Positions 49,601-63,000 of a stretch of DNA of 64,000 bases are shown here, one piece after another. Numbering within the stretch: the first letter of the stretch is position 1; each line of letters begins with the position of its first letter. The DNA is from Burhinus oedicnemus (lineage: Eukaryota > Chordata > Aves > Charadriiformes > Burhinidae): contig VFFE01007126.1 in NCBI GenBank assembly GCA_008921705.1, positions 343,529 to 407,528 on the forward strand, given 5' to 3'. The position numbers and the translations under genes were made by a program. The notes under the pieces are model-generated. The model was given only the letters and a program-made list of their open reading frames with translations, searched no databases and was not told the origin of the DNA.

Positions 49601-52600
49601 TATCAATGCTTACAAACTAGACTATCTTATTTGCAACTAGCCATCACCCTATTGACTTTCTCATTAATATCTAGAAGACAAGGTTTAGGTTCTTACCCTA
49701 ATTTCTGCCACCGACTTTCTTGTACAACCCCTACTTCACAAGACCATCATGAAGCTTAATATATATTAATTTCACACAAAGCAACAAACACAATAGTAAG
49801 CACGAAGAAATACTGGCCAGACGTCAAACCAACCCTAACGATGTGTACAGGCCACTAAATTGAGTATCTTGAACAAAAAAAAGACACTAGATAACTGCAG
49901 CAGCCATGTGCAAAAAGTGGTCAAGAGTATTTCCTGAGACTCTGTAGAAAGCTGGCTCATCACATGATGATGGCTCTGCTTACTTCCGGATGTTTAATTG
50001 CATTAAAGAAAATGAAAAATACATCAGTCCATGTTCTTACTACTGGTTTCCCATGAAACCAATGGTTGTTGCCATTGGGGGAAATGACGTGATCACAAAG
50101 AGAAGATATTTTATGGATTACCTAGCAAAACACAACCCAAACTAGTGGAAGATTTGCCAAGTCACCAGTTCTTCCATGGCAAATGATCCCTCAAAACGGT
50201 GACTCAGAAAAAATTCCCTACAATACTGGAGAAGTTTTCCATCAGGACTTTGAACACATTTATCACTTCTCTATGCATGCTATAAGCAAGCTTGAAAAAA
50301 CCCTGCATCTCTTCCTTTATTCTTAGTGGTATTTTGTACATAAATACAGAAGAGAAGACGTATCTGAAACACAGCCTAAACCACCCATCTACTATTAAGA
50401 AAACCATAGAAAACAGTAGCTAATAAAAGCAAAATGATGTCACACAAAACAGTCTGCGTAAATTATGCTATTAAGTGCTATTCTTTTTTTCTTATTTGAA
50501 CACAAGCTTTGGGCCAAGTTGAAATTCTAGAGAAAGCCTGATGATTTGTGGTGATACAACTTGGCAACACACGTAAGTTTATATTCAGGAAATCTCCACA
50601 TCTCAGCTAGTAAGAGTTTGAACCACCTTTCACCTACTGAAGGGTCACCTCCGGGTTATAGGAAAGACAAATCAAGATGCACTTCATCTACCAATAATAA
50701 AGTCACTCTTCTTCACACTTGATAGCAGCCCCAATCTAAAGATTTCTAATTATTTCATAATACTATTTTGTATTTGAGGTTTCTGTCTGGAAGTTATCTG
50801 TGTGAACTCCCATACTCCTCTACTACAGCTGGAGTTAGAAGACACTTCAGATTATATTTCTCCTCTAGGAAAAAGAAGAGAAGCAAATCAAGCATTCCCT
50901 ACAAAAGCTTTTTTACCATCTTGAATCCATCCTCTTTCCAAATAGCTCACATGAATGACCTTCAGGGCACACTGCAGAAGCTGGCCAGTTGGCCAGGCTC
51001 AGGGGATGAACTGGCCAGCAACTCTGCCTACCATGGGGAGATGCTGTGTTTTGTTTAAGCATTTACTTGTTAAAATCTTAGGGTTTGGAGCCTTAGGGAG
51101 GTTTTTGGTGCTGTGCTGCTGTACTCTCCTTACTCCAGCATGACTATTTTTAGTAACCAGCAAATGGGTAGCTGTAGGACCTCTCCTATCACCAGAAAGC
51201 TATCCAGTTTAAGTGGCAAAGCAGCCCAACTCGTGCATGCTAGCAATTCCTCAGATACAGGCTCGCGAGCCCGGCCCTGCCTGCTTCTGCTGCAACTAGC
51301 ACTTCGTCATATGCACTTTAATGCAGTAGACAGAAGAAGGGCTTTTTTACCTTTGTAAACAAACCTTTGAGAGAAATATGGTAAAAGAAACTTGCATATT
51401 TTCTGTCTTCATAATCTCTATTGCACTATGTTATTTACATCTCTGTCAGCTCCTAGAAAGCACAGAAAAACTTTCATATCCTAAAAAATTTCACTCCCCT
51501 ACACATGTACAAAACTGGTGACTATGTTGCTTTACCCAGCATTTCTTCCCAAAATCGCAAGTCCCAAGACCTGGTCAAGACTTACATTTCCATAGCAATT
51601 ATCAACTTCAAAAACATGTGGCAACATGTTGATATACAGATTAAAAGTCAACTACAAATTGATACACAGGGACCTGTACAAGAATAAATATACTTGTGTT
51701 CTTAAAAGAAAGGACAAAACAAAATTCTCAGAAGCAACAGTAAGTAAATTCTGTTAAACATGCAATTAAAATGATGTACAGCCACAGTTATTCAAATCAG
51801 AAATCTTAGGTGAAATACAGGCACGTGGTATGTGACAGCCCGGCAATGGAAAGTTCTGCAGGACAGGCTACGCTCAGAGCAGCGCTGGAGCTAAGCCCAC
51901 GACTCATTTCAAAACTCAAAAAGTCTTGTGAAATTTCTCAGTATATGCAATGCACACTGCACAGCTTGTCTCCATTCAATACTCCTGAAGAGACACTAAG
52001 TGCTGTTAAAATGATATATTATGCTAAGCTTTTCATTGTATTAATTTATACCCTATGACATCACAAACTATAGGTGTCTAAAAATTCAATTTAATTTGTA
52101 AGATAGTGAAATATGTAACCTGCTAAAATATGACTAGGTATGTTACATGGCTTTTAAAGGTGAACTGCGGCTGACAAAAATTATACCAGCAATACGCACA
52201 GAATATCCAACATAGAAAAGAATGAAAAGTAAAACGTTGGAGTAAATTCATTATTAACTGCAATCTTGCCTTTGCCCCCCAAATTCAAGTTACTAATTAA
52301 CTGCCAAATACTCCCTTTATGTATGACACAGCATAAAACATTTGAGTACATGTATTTCAATACTATGCAAATTAATTTTAAAGGTTTTGGCAGGAATGTT
52401 ACATGCGTGGACTTGCAAAATATTCAAGCTACTTCTTTGTCTACTTATGAAAAGCAGAACTTCTCCCTTCAGTTGCACAGTCGCATGAAAGTCATTTAAT
52501 AATGAATTTTATTATGAAAAAGATAAAGACTCTTCTTGCTGGGGCACAAAACATTTATGCAAACAAAAGAAACACAAAAAAAAAAAGCTTCTCCACGCAT

Positions 52601-53351
52601 AAATAACACTGAAGACAAAACAAATACTAAAATCCTAAGCCCATCCCCCCCCCCCCTCAGGTAAAGAAGACATTTTCTCCTTATCCCTCAATTATATCAA
52701 TCTCCAATTATACAGTAGATGGTAAGTAAAAGAAGGGGAAAAAATTTGCAATTTTCGACCTCAAGATAGATCTTAAAAATAAACACCATTCATATAATTC
52801 CTTAGTCATCAGGTGACAATCCTAATTTAAAACAACAAATTCTCCCATGTGGCTCTATTATAAGGTGATAGCTAGCACCTCTAGTAATTTAAAGACATCC
52901 CATTTTCCTTGAGGTTAACCAGACAGCAAATCAAATAATCCCACAGAGGATTCAGAGCAGGCTTGACCCATTACTGAGGTGTTAAATTAGAATTTCAAAG
53001 AGTAACTCCATAGTCACCCTTCACAGAGATAATTTTTAATTCTTCCTCTGTGAAACGTGAAGTTAAGTCAATACTCCATGTTTTATCTCATAACATAAGC
53101 AGACAAAAATACTGCTAACTCAAAACAATCTAGAGGTTGATTCTTGTTTAATAAAACAGCAAAAGGCCATTGCTTCAACATTTTAATAGGCAAGTTCTCT
53201 CTAGAATGTTTTACAATTTCAGTGTTAATTCACAACATAGGTAGATAGAAGCATTTTCTTTACATTTGAGGAAATTAAACACATAAATATGGTTTTACTT
53301 ATTTTCCCTATGCAATCCACAAACACCAATGAATTCAACTTCTGCATATGG

Positions 53352-53490
53352 AGAAAATAATGAGGGCCGACCCCATTTCACAGCTAAGAAAGTGAGGGAA
53401 TTACAGCTCAAGTGAGTTGTTTAGTACACCTCTGGCAAACTTGGCACTGATGTGTAAGCTCCTGGCTCTCTAGCACAAGGACTAGCTCCA
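53352..53490 (-). mobile_element. MIR SINE relic
   Basis: The plus strand reads like the reverse complement of the MIR (mammalian-wide interspersed repeat, older than amniotes) core and 3' half. ATAATGAGGG precedes CCCCATTTCACAGCTAAGAA, AGTGAGGGA and CTCAAGTGAGTTGTTTAG, which correspond to the well-known MIR block describing a T-rich 3' end and the conserved core. The match is diverged, as expected for an element inserted before the bird-mammal split. The tRNA-like 5' part is not recognisable. Confidence 0.7.
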
Positions 53491-55284
53491 TCCCTGTCGT
53501 TACCCATGTACCATCATTCCTGCGGGCATAATTATAGGGAAATTTCCATCACACGCAGGGACAAAGATTCTAAGTCCCCAAATTCTATAAATGCTTCCTG
53601 CCACCTTATCTAAATTATTTGTTGATTAAACAACAACAACAAAAAAGTTGTCCAAGGTTAACAATACATTCAATTTTTGTAGCTGACCCTGAGCCAGCCG
53701 AAATAAATCATTTTACCTGCCTGTTCAACACAAGAACAGCAAAAGCTTGGCCCAATAAGACCACAGAGCCCATCACCAGCATGGTATATGAGTGGCTGAT
53801 ATTACCCAGTACCCTGAACAAAGCAATGGGACAGAACTAAAAACCGGTAATACAATCAGTACAAATTACAACATAGAAACAAACATACACACACACAAAA
53901 GAAACCCACGTTCTCAATTATTAAAATATTAAATAAAAGATTCTCATGTTGTTGCAGGTATGCACCCTCACAGAAAACCACACTGCATTAACTTACTCTG
54001 CTCCTCAAGACACTGTGTAAGAAAATACCAGTTCCCTCTTACTGACTTCCTTCCCTGCCAGTGGTAAGCAAAATCAGTTAAAAACAGCAAAATACGGTGG
54101 CATTCCTACATTCAGCTAATGCAAGTGAGAAATATTTTCAATTAGCAGAAGGTTTGACCCAATATTGGATTTTATGTTTCCGTCTTTCCTGCATTGCTAG
54201 TTAGCTCAGTCTTCTGCAAGAAACCCTCCTATTTCCCTTCTCAGAATCTCATCTCTCTCAAAAAGTCCCTCCTCCCCCAAGGAAATTCTAAGGGCAGGCT
54301 CACCATCTTCCTTTCTCAGCTTCTGCAATACAACTTGAGTAAAAATTATTTACACAAGCGTAACAGAACAGAGTACAGCTCATTATGAAAACGTTACCGC
54401 TATGCCTACACAACAATATTTCCACAAAATCAGAACAGTAAGAACAGTCCCCAAATCATGGCAACAGCAAGAAAAGTTATGGCATATGGCCCTTCCCACC
54501 ATAACACAAAATACTCACTTATTAGTGGTTTTAAATTTTTAAGGGTTTATTTCTACCTTTGCCAGACACGTTATATACTGTTCACATTTTTACTTCTCAT
54601 TTGCTCTGAGAGATCTAAATGTCTCATTTTGATCTTTTCAGGTTTTCAACAATTCATCAGTTTTACATGGTAAAATACTTCACACTGACCTTATCAAAGG
54701 ATTTGGAAAGAAAGATGGCATACACAGTGGCAACCATGTGAAACTCTAATTTGTATCACATCTTTGTAGTCAAATGTATCCATTTAATTATGGACAATTA
54801 TACCTCTGATACAAGGAACAGAACTGTGCCTATAATGGATTTTTCATTTCAGCCACTGAACAGGAAAAAAAAAACCCGAACGTATTTTAGAACTGTTTCA
54901 AGTTGTGCAAATACTCAGTTCACCAGGAAAAACGCCCTTGTTTCAGATAGCTTACTTCATGTCAAAGTAGGGTAAGCCATCTCAAAGCATTAAGAGCATC
55001 CACAAGGGGATTTAATTGCTAAATATATCCGTGAATGTATACCTTAGCTTCCTTTGCAGTACCTTGGCTGAGAAGAGAACCTTACGGGTAGCAGATAAAT
55101 AAATTAAATCTGTAAAAGTAGGCAAGTGAAGAAACTACTGTCCTTTACTGTAGGGCACACACAACAGATAGGGCACTCACTGCCAACGCAGGAAATTCAG
55201 TTCTCCAACAAAGTATTTACGCACCAATAAAAAGCAGAGCTATTTCAGAGGCCGCAAGCTCTGCTCAAAAACATTCAGCGGCCC

Positions 55285-55790
55285 CGAGACAGCAGCAATC
55301 TTCTAAGAGGCAGGAGACCCAAATGCAAACCTCTGCTCCAAATCAGGAGCATCGCCGCTCCCTCCTCCATCTTGTTGCACCTGTGTGTGATGTTCAGGAG
55401 GCGGCGTGCAGCTACCTGCCTTCCTGCTTCTCCCCACTTCAGCAGCTGAGGACAGGCGTACCCCCATTCCCCTGCGTGCTGGTGCCCGTCTGGGTACAGA
55501 AAAGGGTTCCCCAGCCCCTGCAGTTATCCCAGGTGAAGCGGGCAGGGCCGCCTTGGACCTGGGAGCGGCAAGGTACACTACAGCTCCTGAGGGAAGAGAC
55601 GGGACACCGGGATGCAGACAAGCTACCCGACCCATCACCAGCTGTCCCTCTGCCCGGGGCACAGGCTGTGCCACTGAAACCATGGGCCAGCAAGAGCCCT
55701 CACACCTCGCACACCCACAGCGGCTCTCCGCTCAAAGCCATACCCCGTAGCCGGGCCATCTCCCCATGGATTATTCACCGTTAAGTCTTC
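55285..55790. other. GC-rich, CpG-enriched island
   Basis: About 500 bp with GC near 58% and roughly two dozen CpGs, in sharp contrast with AT-rich flanks. Open frames exist on both strands (153 and 114 codons +, 126 and 84 codons -), as expected when stop codons are rare; none has a domain I recognise. It ends about 75 bp before the CR1 at 55864. It could be a small CpG island (promoter), an exon of an unrecognised transcript, or an older GC-rich insertion. No splice or promoter motif decides between these. Confidence 0.45.
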
Positions 55791-55863
55791 CTGTGAATCT
55801 AGCCTTGAAATTCAGAACTTTTAAATTTCAGAATTTCCTAATTGTAGAGGAAAAGGTTATCTA

Positions 55864-57097
55864 GAGTGGTCAACATAGATTCACCAAGGGGAAATCATGC
55901 TTGACTGATACGATAGCCTTCTATGATGGAACAACTGGTTGGGTGGATGAGGAGAGAGCAGTGGACGTTATCTACCATGACTTCAGCAAGGCTTTTGACA
56001 TAGTCTCCCATAACATCCTCATACGTAAGCTTAGAAAGTGTGAGTTAGATGAGCAGACAGTGAGGTAGATTGAGAACTGGCTGAATGGCATCACAGGCGC
56101 AGAGTCTAGTTGGAGGCCTGTAACTAGTGGTGTTCCCCAGGGGTCAGTACTGGGTCCAGTCCTGTTCAACATATTCATCAATGACCTGAATGAAGGGACA
56201 GAGCGTACCCTCAGCAAGTTCGCTGATGACGCAAAACTGGGAGGGGTGGCTGACACACCGCAAGGCTGTGCTGCCATTCAGCAAGACCTGGACAGGCTGG
56301 AGAGTTGGGCAGAGAGGAACCTAATGAAATTCAACAAGGGCAAGTGCAGGGTACCGCACTTGGGGAGGAATAACCCCATGCACCAGTACAGGTTAGGGGT
56401 TGACCTGCTGGAAAGCAGCTCTGCAGAGAGAGACCTGGGAGTCCTGGTGGACAAGTTGACCATGAGCCAGCAATGTGCCCTTGTGGCCAAGAAGGCCAAC
56501 GGTCTCCTGGGGTGCATTAAAAGCAGCATGGCCAGCAGGTCCAGGGAGGTCATCCTCCCCCTCTACTCTGCCCTGGTAAGGCCATATCTGGAGTACTGTG
56601 TCCAGTTCTGGGCTTCCCAGTTCACGAAGGACAGGGAACTACTGGAGAAAGTGCAAGCGGAGCACTACAAAGATGATCAAGGGAATGGAGCACCTCTCCT
56701 GTGAGCAAAGGCTGAGACACCTGGGTCTGTTTAGCCTGGAGAAGAGAAGACTGAGGGGCAATCTCATCAATGCTTATACATATCCAAAGGGCAGGTGTCA
56801 AGAGGATGGGGCCAGACTCTTTTCAGTGGTGCCCAGCAACAGGACAAGGGGAACGGGCACAAGCTGGAACACAGGAAATTCCATCTCAACATGAGGAAAA
56901 ACTTTTCTACTTTGAGGGTGACAGAGCACTGGAATAGGCTGCCCAGAGAGGTTGTGGAGTCTCCTTCTCTGAGGATGTTCAAAACCCGCCTGGATGCCAT
57001 CCTGTGCAACCTGCTCTAGGTGACCCTGCTTTGGCAGGGGGGTTGGACTAGATGATCTCCAAAGGTCCCTTCCAATCCCTACCATTCTGTGATTCTA
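55864..57097 (+). mobile_element. CR1 LINE, 5'-truncated, longest copy
   Basis: Plus-orientation CR1 that starts upstream of the first catalytic RT motif and continues through the RT domain, the C-terminal ORF2 region and the 3' untranslated region to a tail of octamer type (ATTCTGTGATTCTA, 57084-57097). It extends about 280 bp further 5' than the copy at 8350-9338 and overlaps it over the rest. Recognisable blocks are [26 protein letters not shown] and the GTTGGACTAGATGATCTCC 3' block. It is dead because of stops and frameshifts. Confidence 0.95.
55870..57019 (+). pseudogene. CR1 ORF2 reverse-transcriptase remnant
   Basis: The RT motif with the first catalytic Asp reads DFSKAFD at 55979-55999, and the palm FADD box lies at 56219-56230. 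A stop (TAG) interrupts the early part near 56066. A long intact block then runs 56246-56704 (152 codons, through [20 protein letters not shown]). Frame changes near 56660 and 56850 are needed to reach the family's usual C-terminus at 57019. The catalytic residues are readable, but the frame is broken and the endonuclease is absent, so no active enzyme is encoded. Confidence 0.9.
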
Positions 57098-60000
57098 ACT
57101 GAGCCATTCTAGCACTTCTGATTAGTAGGGAATTTTCCCCCTTCCTGAACAAAGCTACTTATGAAATTCAAGCCAACTCATAGATAGCTTCAAGCTAACC
57201 AAAAATACATTTTCAGTAAGTAAATTCCCTTCAAAATACACACATACACATAAATACATCCAACTCTAATAAGAGAGTCTCATAACCACGGATCAAGCTG
57301 TCCTGACCCAAAACATTGCTCCTCCTGCACTGCTGCCTGGGGGCTTTGACTGACAGCAAAGGTGGAGGAGAACAGACTATCCCAAAGCTTTATCAGATTG
57401 TATCAGAAGACCACGACGCACAACACACTTCTGGAAGCTGGGGGCGGGTGGAAATAGCTCAGAAATGGAGTGATGAAGCAAGTACGAGGAACACTAAGTA
57501 GGAGGCAACTTTGATAACTATTGTTACTGGAATCAAGTTCAGCAGCAGCAGGCTGTTACTTTTTTTTTTTCCCCTTTTCTTTTAAGAAGTGCCCACAGTA
57601 CCTAAAACAGAACCAGAGCACCATACGCATGGTTCCACACTGATATGAAAAAATAAATACATTCTATTGTGAATCAGATGTGCTATACACACAGTGTATT
57701 TGACACTAATCAACAAAGCAGAAAATTAATAGAACAAATCCATTTAACCCTTTAGGTTCCGGCACATAGCCCATGGTATACAGTAGCAGTGGCAGTGTGC
57801 TCGGTGTGTAGCAGTAGAATAGCATATGATATTTCATATAAAATGGACTAATTTGGGGGGTTTGGGGTTGGTTTTTTTTTTTTTGCTTCTCTGGATTTGT
57901 GTCAAGTATGTTTTAAGTGTGGCAACCATTGTGTTCTACAACAGACTCACATGTATTGATTCCTCAAATATTTAAGTGTTGATCAAGAGCACAGAACTTG
58001 GATAACGACAAAAGATCGAGCTCATGAGGAAGGAAAGACTGAAACCGCAGTCAGGGACACGGAATATTTTAAACATCAGTAGTCACGCAGCAAGCTTCAC
58101 GTACCATCAGCAACACATAAACCCTATTCCACTGTAGGATGCATTCTGGAAGTGACATACGGTAACTCCAGACAGAAAAAGTTTTACATGAGTCTGTTCA
58201 GCAGGACTGAGCAATAAAAACACAGCTAACCAGGATTTGTGAGGAGAAGCCAAGCAAAAAACCACAACTGAAAACCGAAAGGCCATAAAAATTAACCCAA
58301 GTGAAATTTCATATGTGTTGGCCACCTACTTTTGGAGAATTGTAGATGTTTTTATGCCGTTTTAAAATACTGCTAAACTGCGGCACCACAGAGTAGAGTT
58401 TCAAGCTTACAACCTGAACAAAGAAATGCAGGAGACACCTCACTCTTTCATAGCAGTAAAACAGGCACCTAGAGATTGAAGGACAAAGGGATCCAACACA
58501 AAAGGTGATCTTCAATTCCATGTGTTACTTGTAAGGATGATGGTTCAAAGTTTAAGTGAGAATATCCAAATATAAGCAAAAGAAAACCACGCTAAAAAAC
58601 ATGAATGGAAACATTTTAACTCCCTCTGACACTACTGCAGTTTCCCTCAAGGGTGAACTGATTTACAATACCTACTATAAAACTAATTCTTTTCTCAATT
58701 CTAATTTTAAATATTCCTAGATTGCCTATTGCTGTCATTTTGAAAGATACAGAGTTTGGTGTATACAGAACACTGTACTTTATTGAACTGGGATTACTGA
58801 AGGAACAAGAACTGATAATGAAAAAAGGGAAGAATCTGGACCGTAAAAACAGAGATGTTGGAACAGGAGAACAGAGCATATTCTTCCTTTATCATGGCCA
58901 CAACTATAAACAGAGTTTTACTAACCCATTTACACAGTGACTGATATTGTGTACGGAGGAGTGTCCTTTTGCTAGGAGTACCCTTTTGCTTGTGCTGAGA
59001 TGACTAGAGGAGGATTTTGTAAAACATTTTTAGTAGTTAGAGCCTTTCACAATGATACTGTAAAACTCGCCAATATTTGTAAATCATTTTAATAATATTT
59101 AACTTCTTAACATCTGTAACTTAGATCTAAGACCATTCATCTGAATTTTTCAACAAAATCTGTTTTAAAAAGAAAACGTGTAATTTCTTGCCGGTCCAGT
59201 TAAAACAAAGGTAAATTAATCTGATAGAAACACACTGTGCCACACTTTGTATTAACCAGCTGCAAATTCACTTACTATTCTAGTCACATAAGTCTTCTGA
59301 GCCTAACATCCCAGCATAGTGACATTATAAAAATTCACCCACTTTAATGTACAGAAATATCCATGAACCTCAAATTATTGTACTATAATGCTGTCAAATA
59401 AACAGACTACTGGAATTCAATTTCCAGAAAGCCAAGGCAAAATCTACTGGCCTTAATCTGAAATACCAGTGTCATTTTCAAGCCCTGTATTTAATTAATA
59501 CTATTTACTGTCAAGAGCCGAGCCGGGTAAATATTTCACTCTTCCCAATTCAGGGACTAAAGGCAGGCCCAGAGGAAAATCTGCCCAAGTAAATGCATCT
59601 CATCTTCTTTGATGATGCAAGAGCTCAGTTGTCCTGTTCTTGACCCCTCTAGAATTCCCAGGCTCCAATACTGGCGGTACAATGTCATCAATCTATATTT
59701 AAAATATATATTGATTTTCCACAGATGATAATGACAGCTATTTCTTCTGCAAATGCGTATATACTATACCTTTGCCCATACAAAAAGATTCCTATCAAGG
59801 TAAGAAATGAAAAAAATCTTAGCAGAGCCCATTACTAAGTCAAAACCAATATTTAAGAAGTTAATAAAATCAAGTTAGCAATCTCATTTCCTAAATATTT
59901 TTTATTTATCTCACTGAAACTGAACTGTTAGAAATAATCTTCCAAGATATAGCTACATACAAAAGGCAAGCTTCAATCAATTGAATGACAGTGTTTTCAA

Positions 60001-63000
60001 CAGTCCTGGATATACGTGAAGTTTGGTTCCATCAGTTCAGTAAAAAGTTCACTGACAGAGCACTCCATTTAAATCCATTCACAGTAATTAATGAGTTTAC
60101 TCCAGATTTATAATGAATTTGAACGTTGTGGCTTCAAAACTATTAAAGTACTTTAAAACTGCTTTCATTATTAACAAATCTAGTTCTACTAGTTGCAAGC
60201 ATGATGAGATTTCTCTCAACAATACTCTCAATTTTCATCAATTTTAAAGGAAATATGATATATTACATTTGTGTAAATTTCAGCTTTTCGGCAAAATAAA
60301 AAATTGCCATAAACTCCCATTTCAAATTTTTGGGGGGGGGGGGCGAAATCTGTGAGGTGCAATTGTATAAATCTTAATAGATGCTCATTTCTCAATACTT
60401 CTGTTCTTATTGTACCACCCACACAGAACTTCACTCTCGGATTAGGAGTATCACTTTAATGCTGATTGCATTAAATTCACTATAATCAAGAATCCACTTT
60501 TAGAGGCATCTTTATAGGCAATTTATATTAACTAATGTTGCTACTGAACAGGAGTGACTGAAAACAAAAATCTGATCATATTTCATGCAAAACACAACTC
60601 CCCAATTTCAAGGTCTAGGAATGGGAACACATTCCCTATTTATCACAAACGAATTCAACGCAGATTAAATATCCCTCCCAGATCCCTCTGCAAATACGAC
60701 GACCTAATTCAGTAAAGATTATCCATACCTGTCATCAATACCTGTATTTTATTTCAGGTAGTTCAGAAACACAGCTCCTCTGGGAATTCAGGTGCTCTGA
60801 ACTGACTCCAGAGCTCTACGTAGACACCATCCCAGCCTGGCTTTGCAGGCTGACAGAAATGACCTTTCTCTTAATCAGATTTGATAGTCGGAACCTACTG
60901 TCAGTTCCTCATTTGCATCCTCAAACTAATACTGAAGGCTCTTAAAACTCATTTCAATGTAAGGCACTCTTTATTTTCAGTATTACGCTTTATTTGCTGA
61001 CAGCATTCCCTTTACACACACATGTATTAGGAGGACACAGTCAAAAATGAGACATCTGTCAGAATTTCCTTTATCTACTACTGCTGTAAACAACAAGGAG
61101 TACTATAACTCACAACAAACAGACATACAAATATTTTCTATCTATCACACTTGACACTAACTACAACACAAACGCCAATGAAATCACTACAAAGTTAGAT
61201 TGAAACAGACTCTCCAGATCGAGAGTGACAGAAAACTGAGATTTCTCTAATCTATGCTCTTTTTTTGCTGAGAGGTGTTCCTTGCAAAGCAAACCATCTC
61301 ATGCAAAATGGAGAAAGAGAGGAAAACAAAAAAAATGTTTTCTGACTGAAAACTTTTAGACTAGGAACTAAAGTTAGTATTTCTGTTTAGTTTTGGGGGT
61401 TTTTTAAAAGTCTAAACTTCTCACCATCCTAATTGCATGGCTTTTTGGCGTCACACAGCAGCTACTTCCCACCACCCCAATCAACAACATTCCAAGGGAG
61501 CAGCCACAAATTCTGTCATTTACATTATTTCTTATCAGTTCATATACACATATTCTAAAGCCATTTAACCAGTCCAAGATTCACACTCTTGTCCACTGTA
61601 TCATAGAAAAATAGATCCACTAAGTATTAAGCACTAGTTCCACTTTCCAAAAAACTTAGTACAGTGATAGACAGGCTGAACGCACACAATTTCAGTCACC
61701 GTGGGGGCACAGTCTCACAACACACAGTCAAACCCAACACCTCTTTCACAAGCAACTGCAGTCAAAAGTCGAGGCCAGCTTTTCTTAAAAGAAACCCCAA
61801 CTGACAGATCCTTCAGACACTAGTATCATTTCAAACGGGTGTACTGGTTAAAATAAACAGCTACAGCTCTCTGATCTCGTGATGGAGAGGGTGAGTATCC
61901 GAGTATGTAGAATAATAGGACTGAAATCCTGGACATTTAGAAATCAATGGAAGAGTTTCCAAGGACTCAAAGGAACCAAAATTTGAAAATATTCCTTGTC
62001 TTATGCACCTTACTTTTGCTGAACCATCTATCACACAGATAACTACCCGCTTTAGAGCAAAAAGATATTTTGAGTGGAGAACTACCTCTCCTATTTCATC
62101 CTTGCTCTCTAAATCCTTTCATGACATCCATTTTTTACAGTGGTTTCTTCCTCACTGCCATCACCATAGACTTCATATATAAATATTTATCTCCTATTTG
62201 CTCTTATTAAAGGCTTTGAACTTTTCAAACACAGCAACTATGTTTTAGTCATTATCTGTAAAGGTATTGAACCACCTTCTGGCACAGTAACAACCAAAAT
62301 TATCATTTTGGTGAAGAATGTAATGACACTAAGCAAAAGAGAGGGTATTTTTTTCCCTACATATATTAATTAGGGGAAAAAAAACCCAATTATATGCAAA
62401 TTGCTTTTTATTTGAATATTTACCTTTTTCAGTCTTTACCTAATGCATTCCTTTTTCAATGGAAAAATTACAATCGAGACAATTGAAAACAAACATACTA
62501 TCAACTTGACAACAAAAGTTCATGTTGTCTTTGGAGAATTTTGGCAGTGACATTTTTCTTTATTACACATACCTAACTCATTCTGTTATGAGTCCTATTC
62601 AGTAGAAGAAAAAACGTTTTCGATACTTACTATTTCGTTTTTTTAAAACAATTTGCCTAAATGATCACAAAAGCAGCTTATTATCAAGAAGACCTGCACA
62701 TGCATATTATTATCATTATGCAGCCCAGATACGTAGTGTAAATAAATAATAAGTAATATAGTGTAAGTAATAAGTGTAAATAAGTAATAACATCTATGTG
62801 GCTGAGCATTTTCAAGTTAATATAATACATAAACAAACTATTAACCAGTATTATAAACTTCATTGAACACAATGAACTACAGATTGTTTTATCAGAACAG
62901 CCAAGGGGAAAGACAGAAAAAACAGAAGCACTGGAAAGCTGCTTAATCTGTTTTCATTCACTGATGCTAGAAAATTCAGTAAGTTTAAAGAAAAGCATTT

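Larger units (their letters stand above)
33831..53351. other. long noncoding stretch
   Basis: About 19.5 kb without a recognised gene. 34.2-36.0 kb has somewhat higher GC and more open frames (60-102 codons in several phases) than its surroundings, but no domain, repeat family or consistent frame was recognised. 36786-36945 may be a small hAT-type transposon relic. 44.0-44.15 kb and 46.4-46.6 kb are slightly GC-enriched without a product. A minus-strand candidate exon at 45551-45612 is in the findings. Simple sequence occurs at 43808-43820 (GT), 47025-47057 (TA/CA) and 48909-48935 (CA). Confidence 0.5.

Noticed and set aside
55323..55784. 153-codon plus-strand open frame, longest in the window
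   Set aside because: It lies in a GC-rich island that is open on both strands. The product has no domain and competing frames are equally long, so composition explains it.
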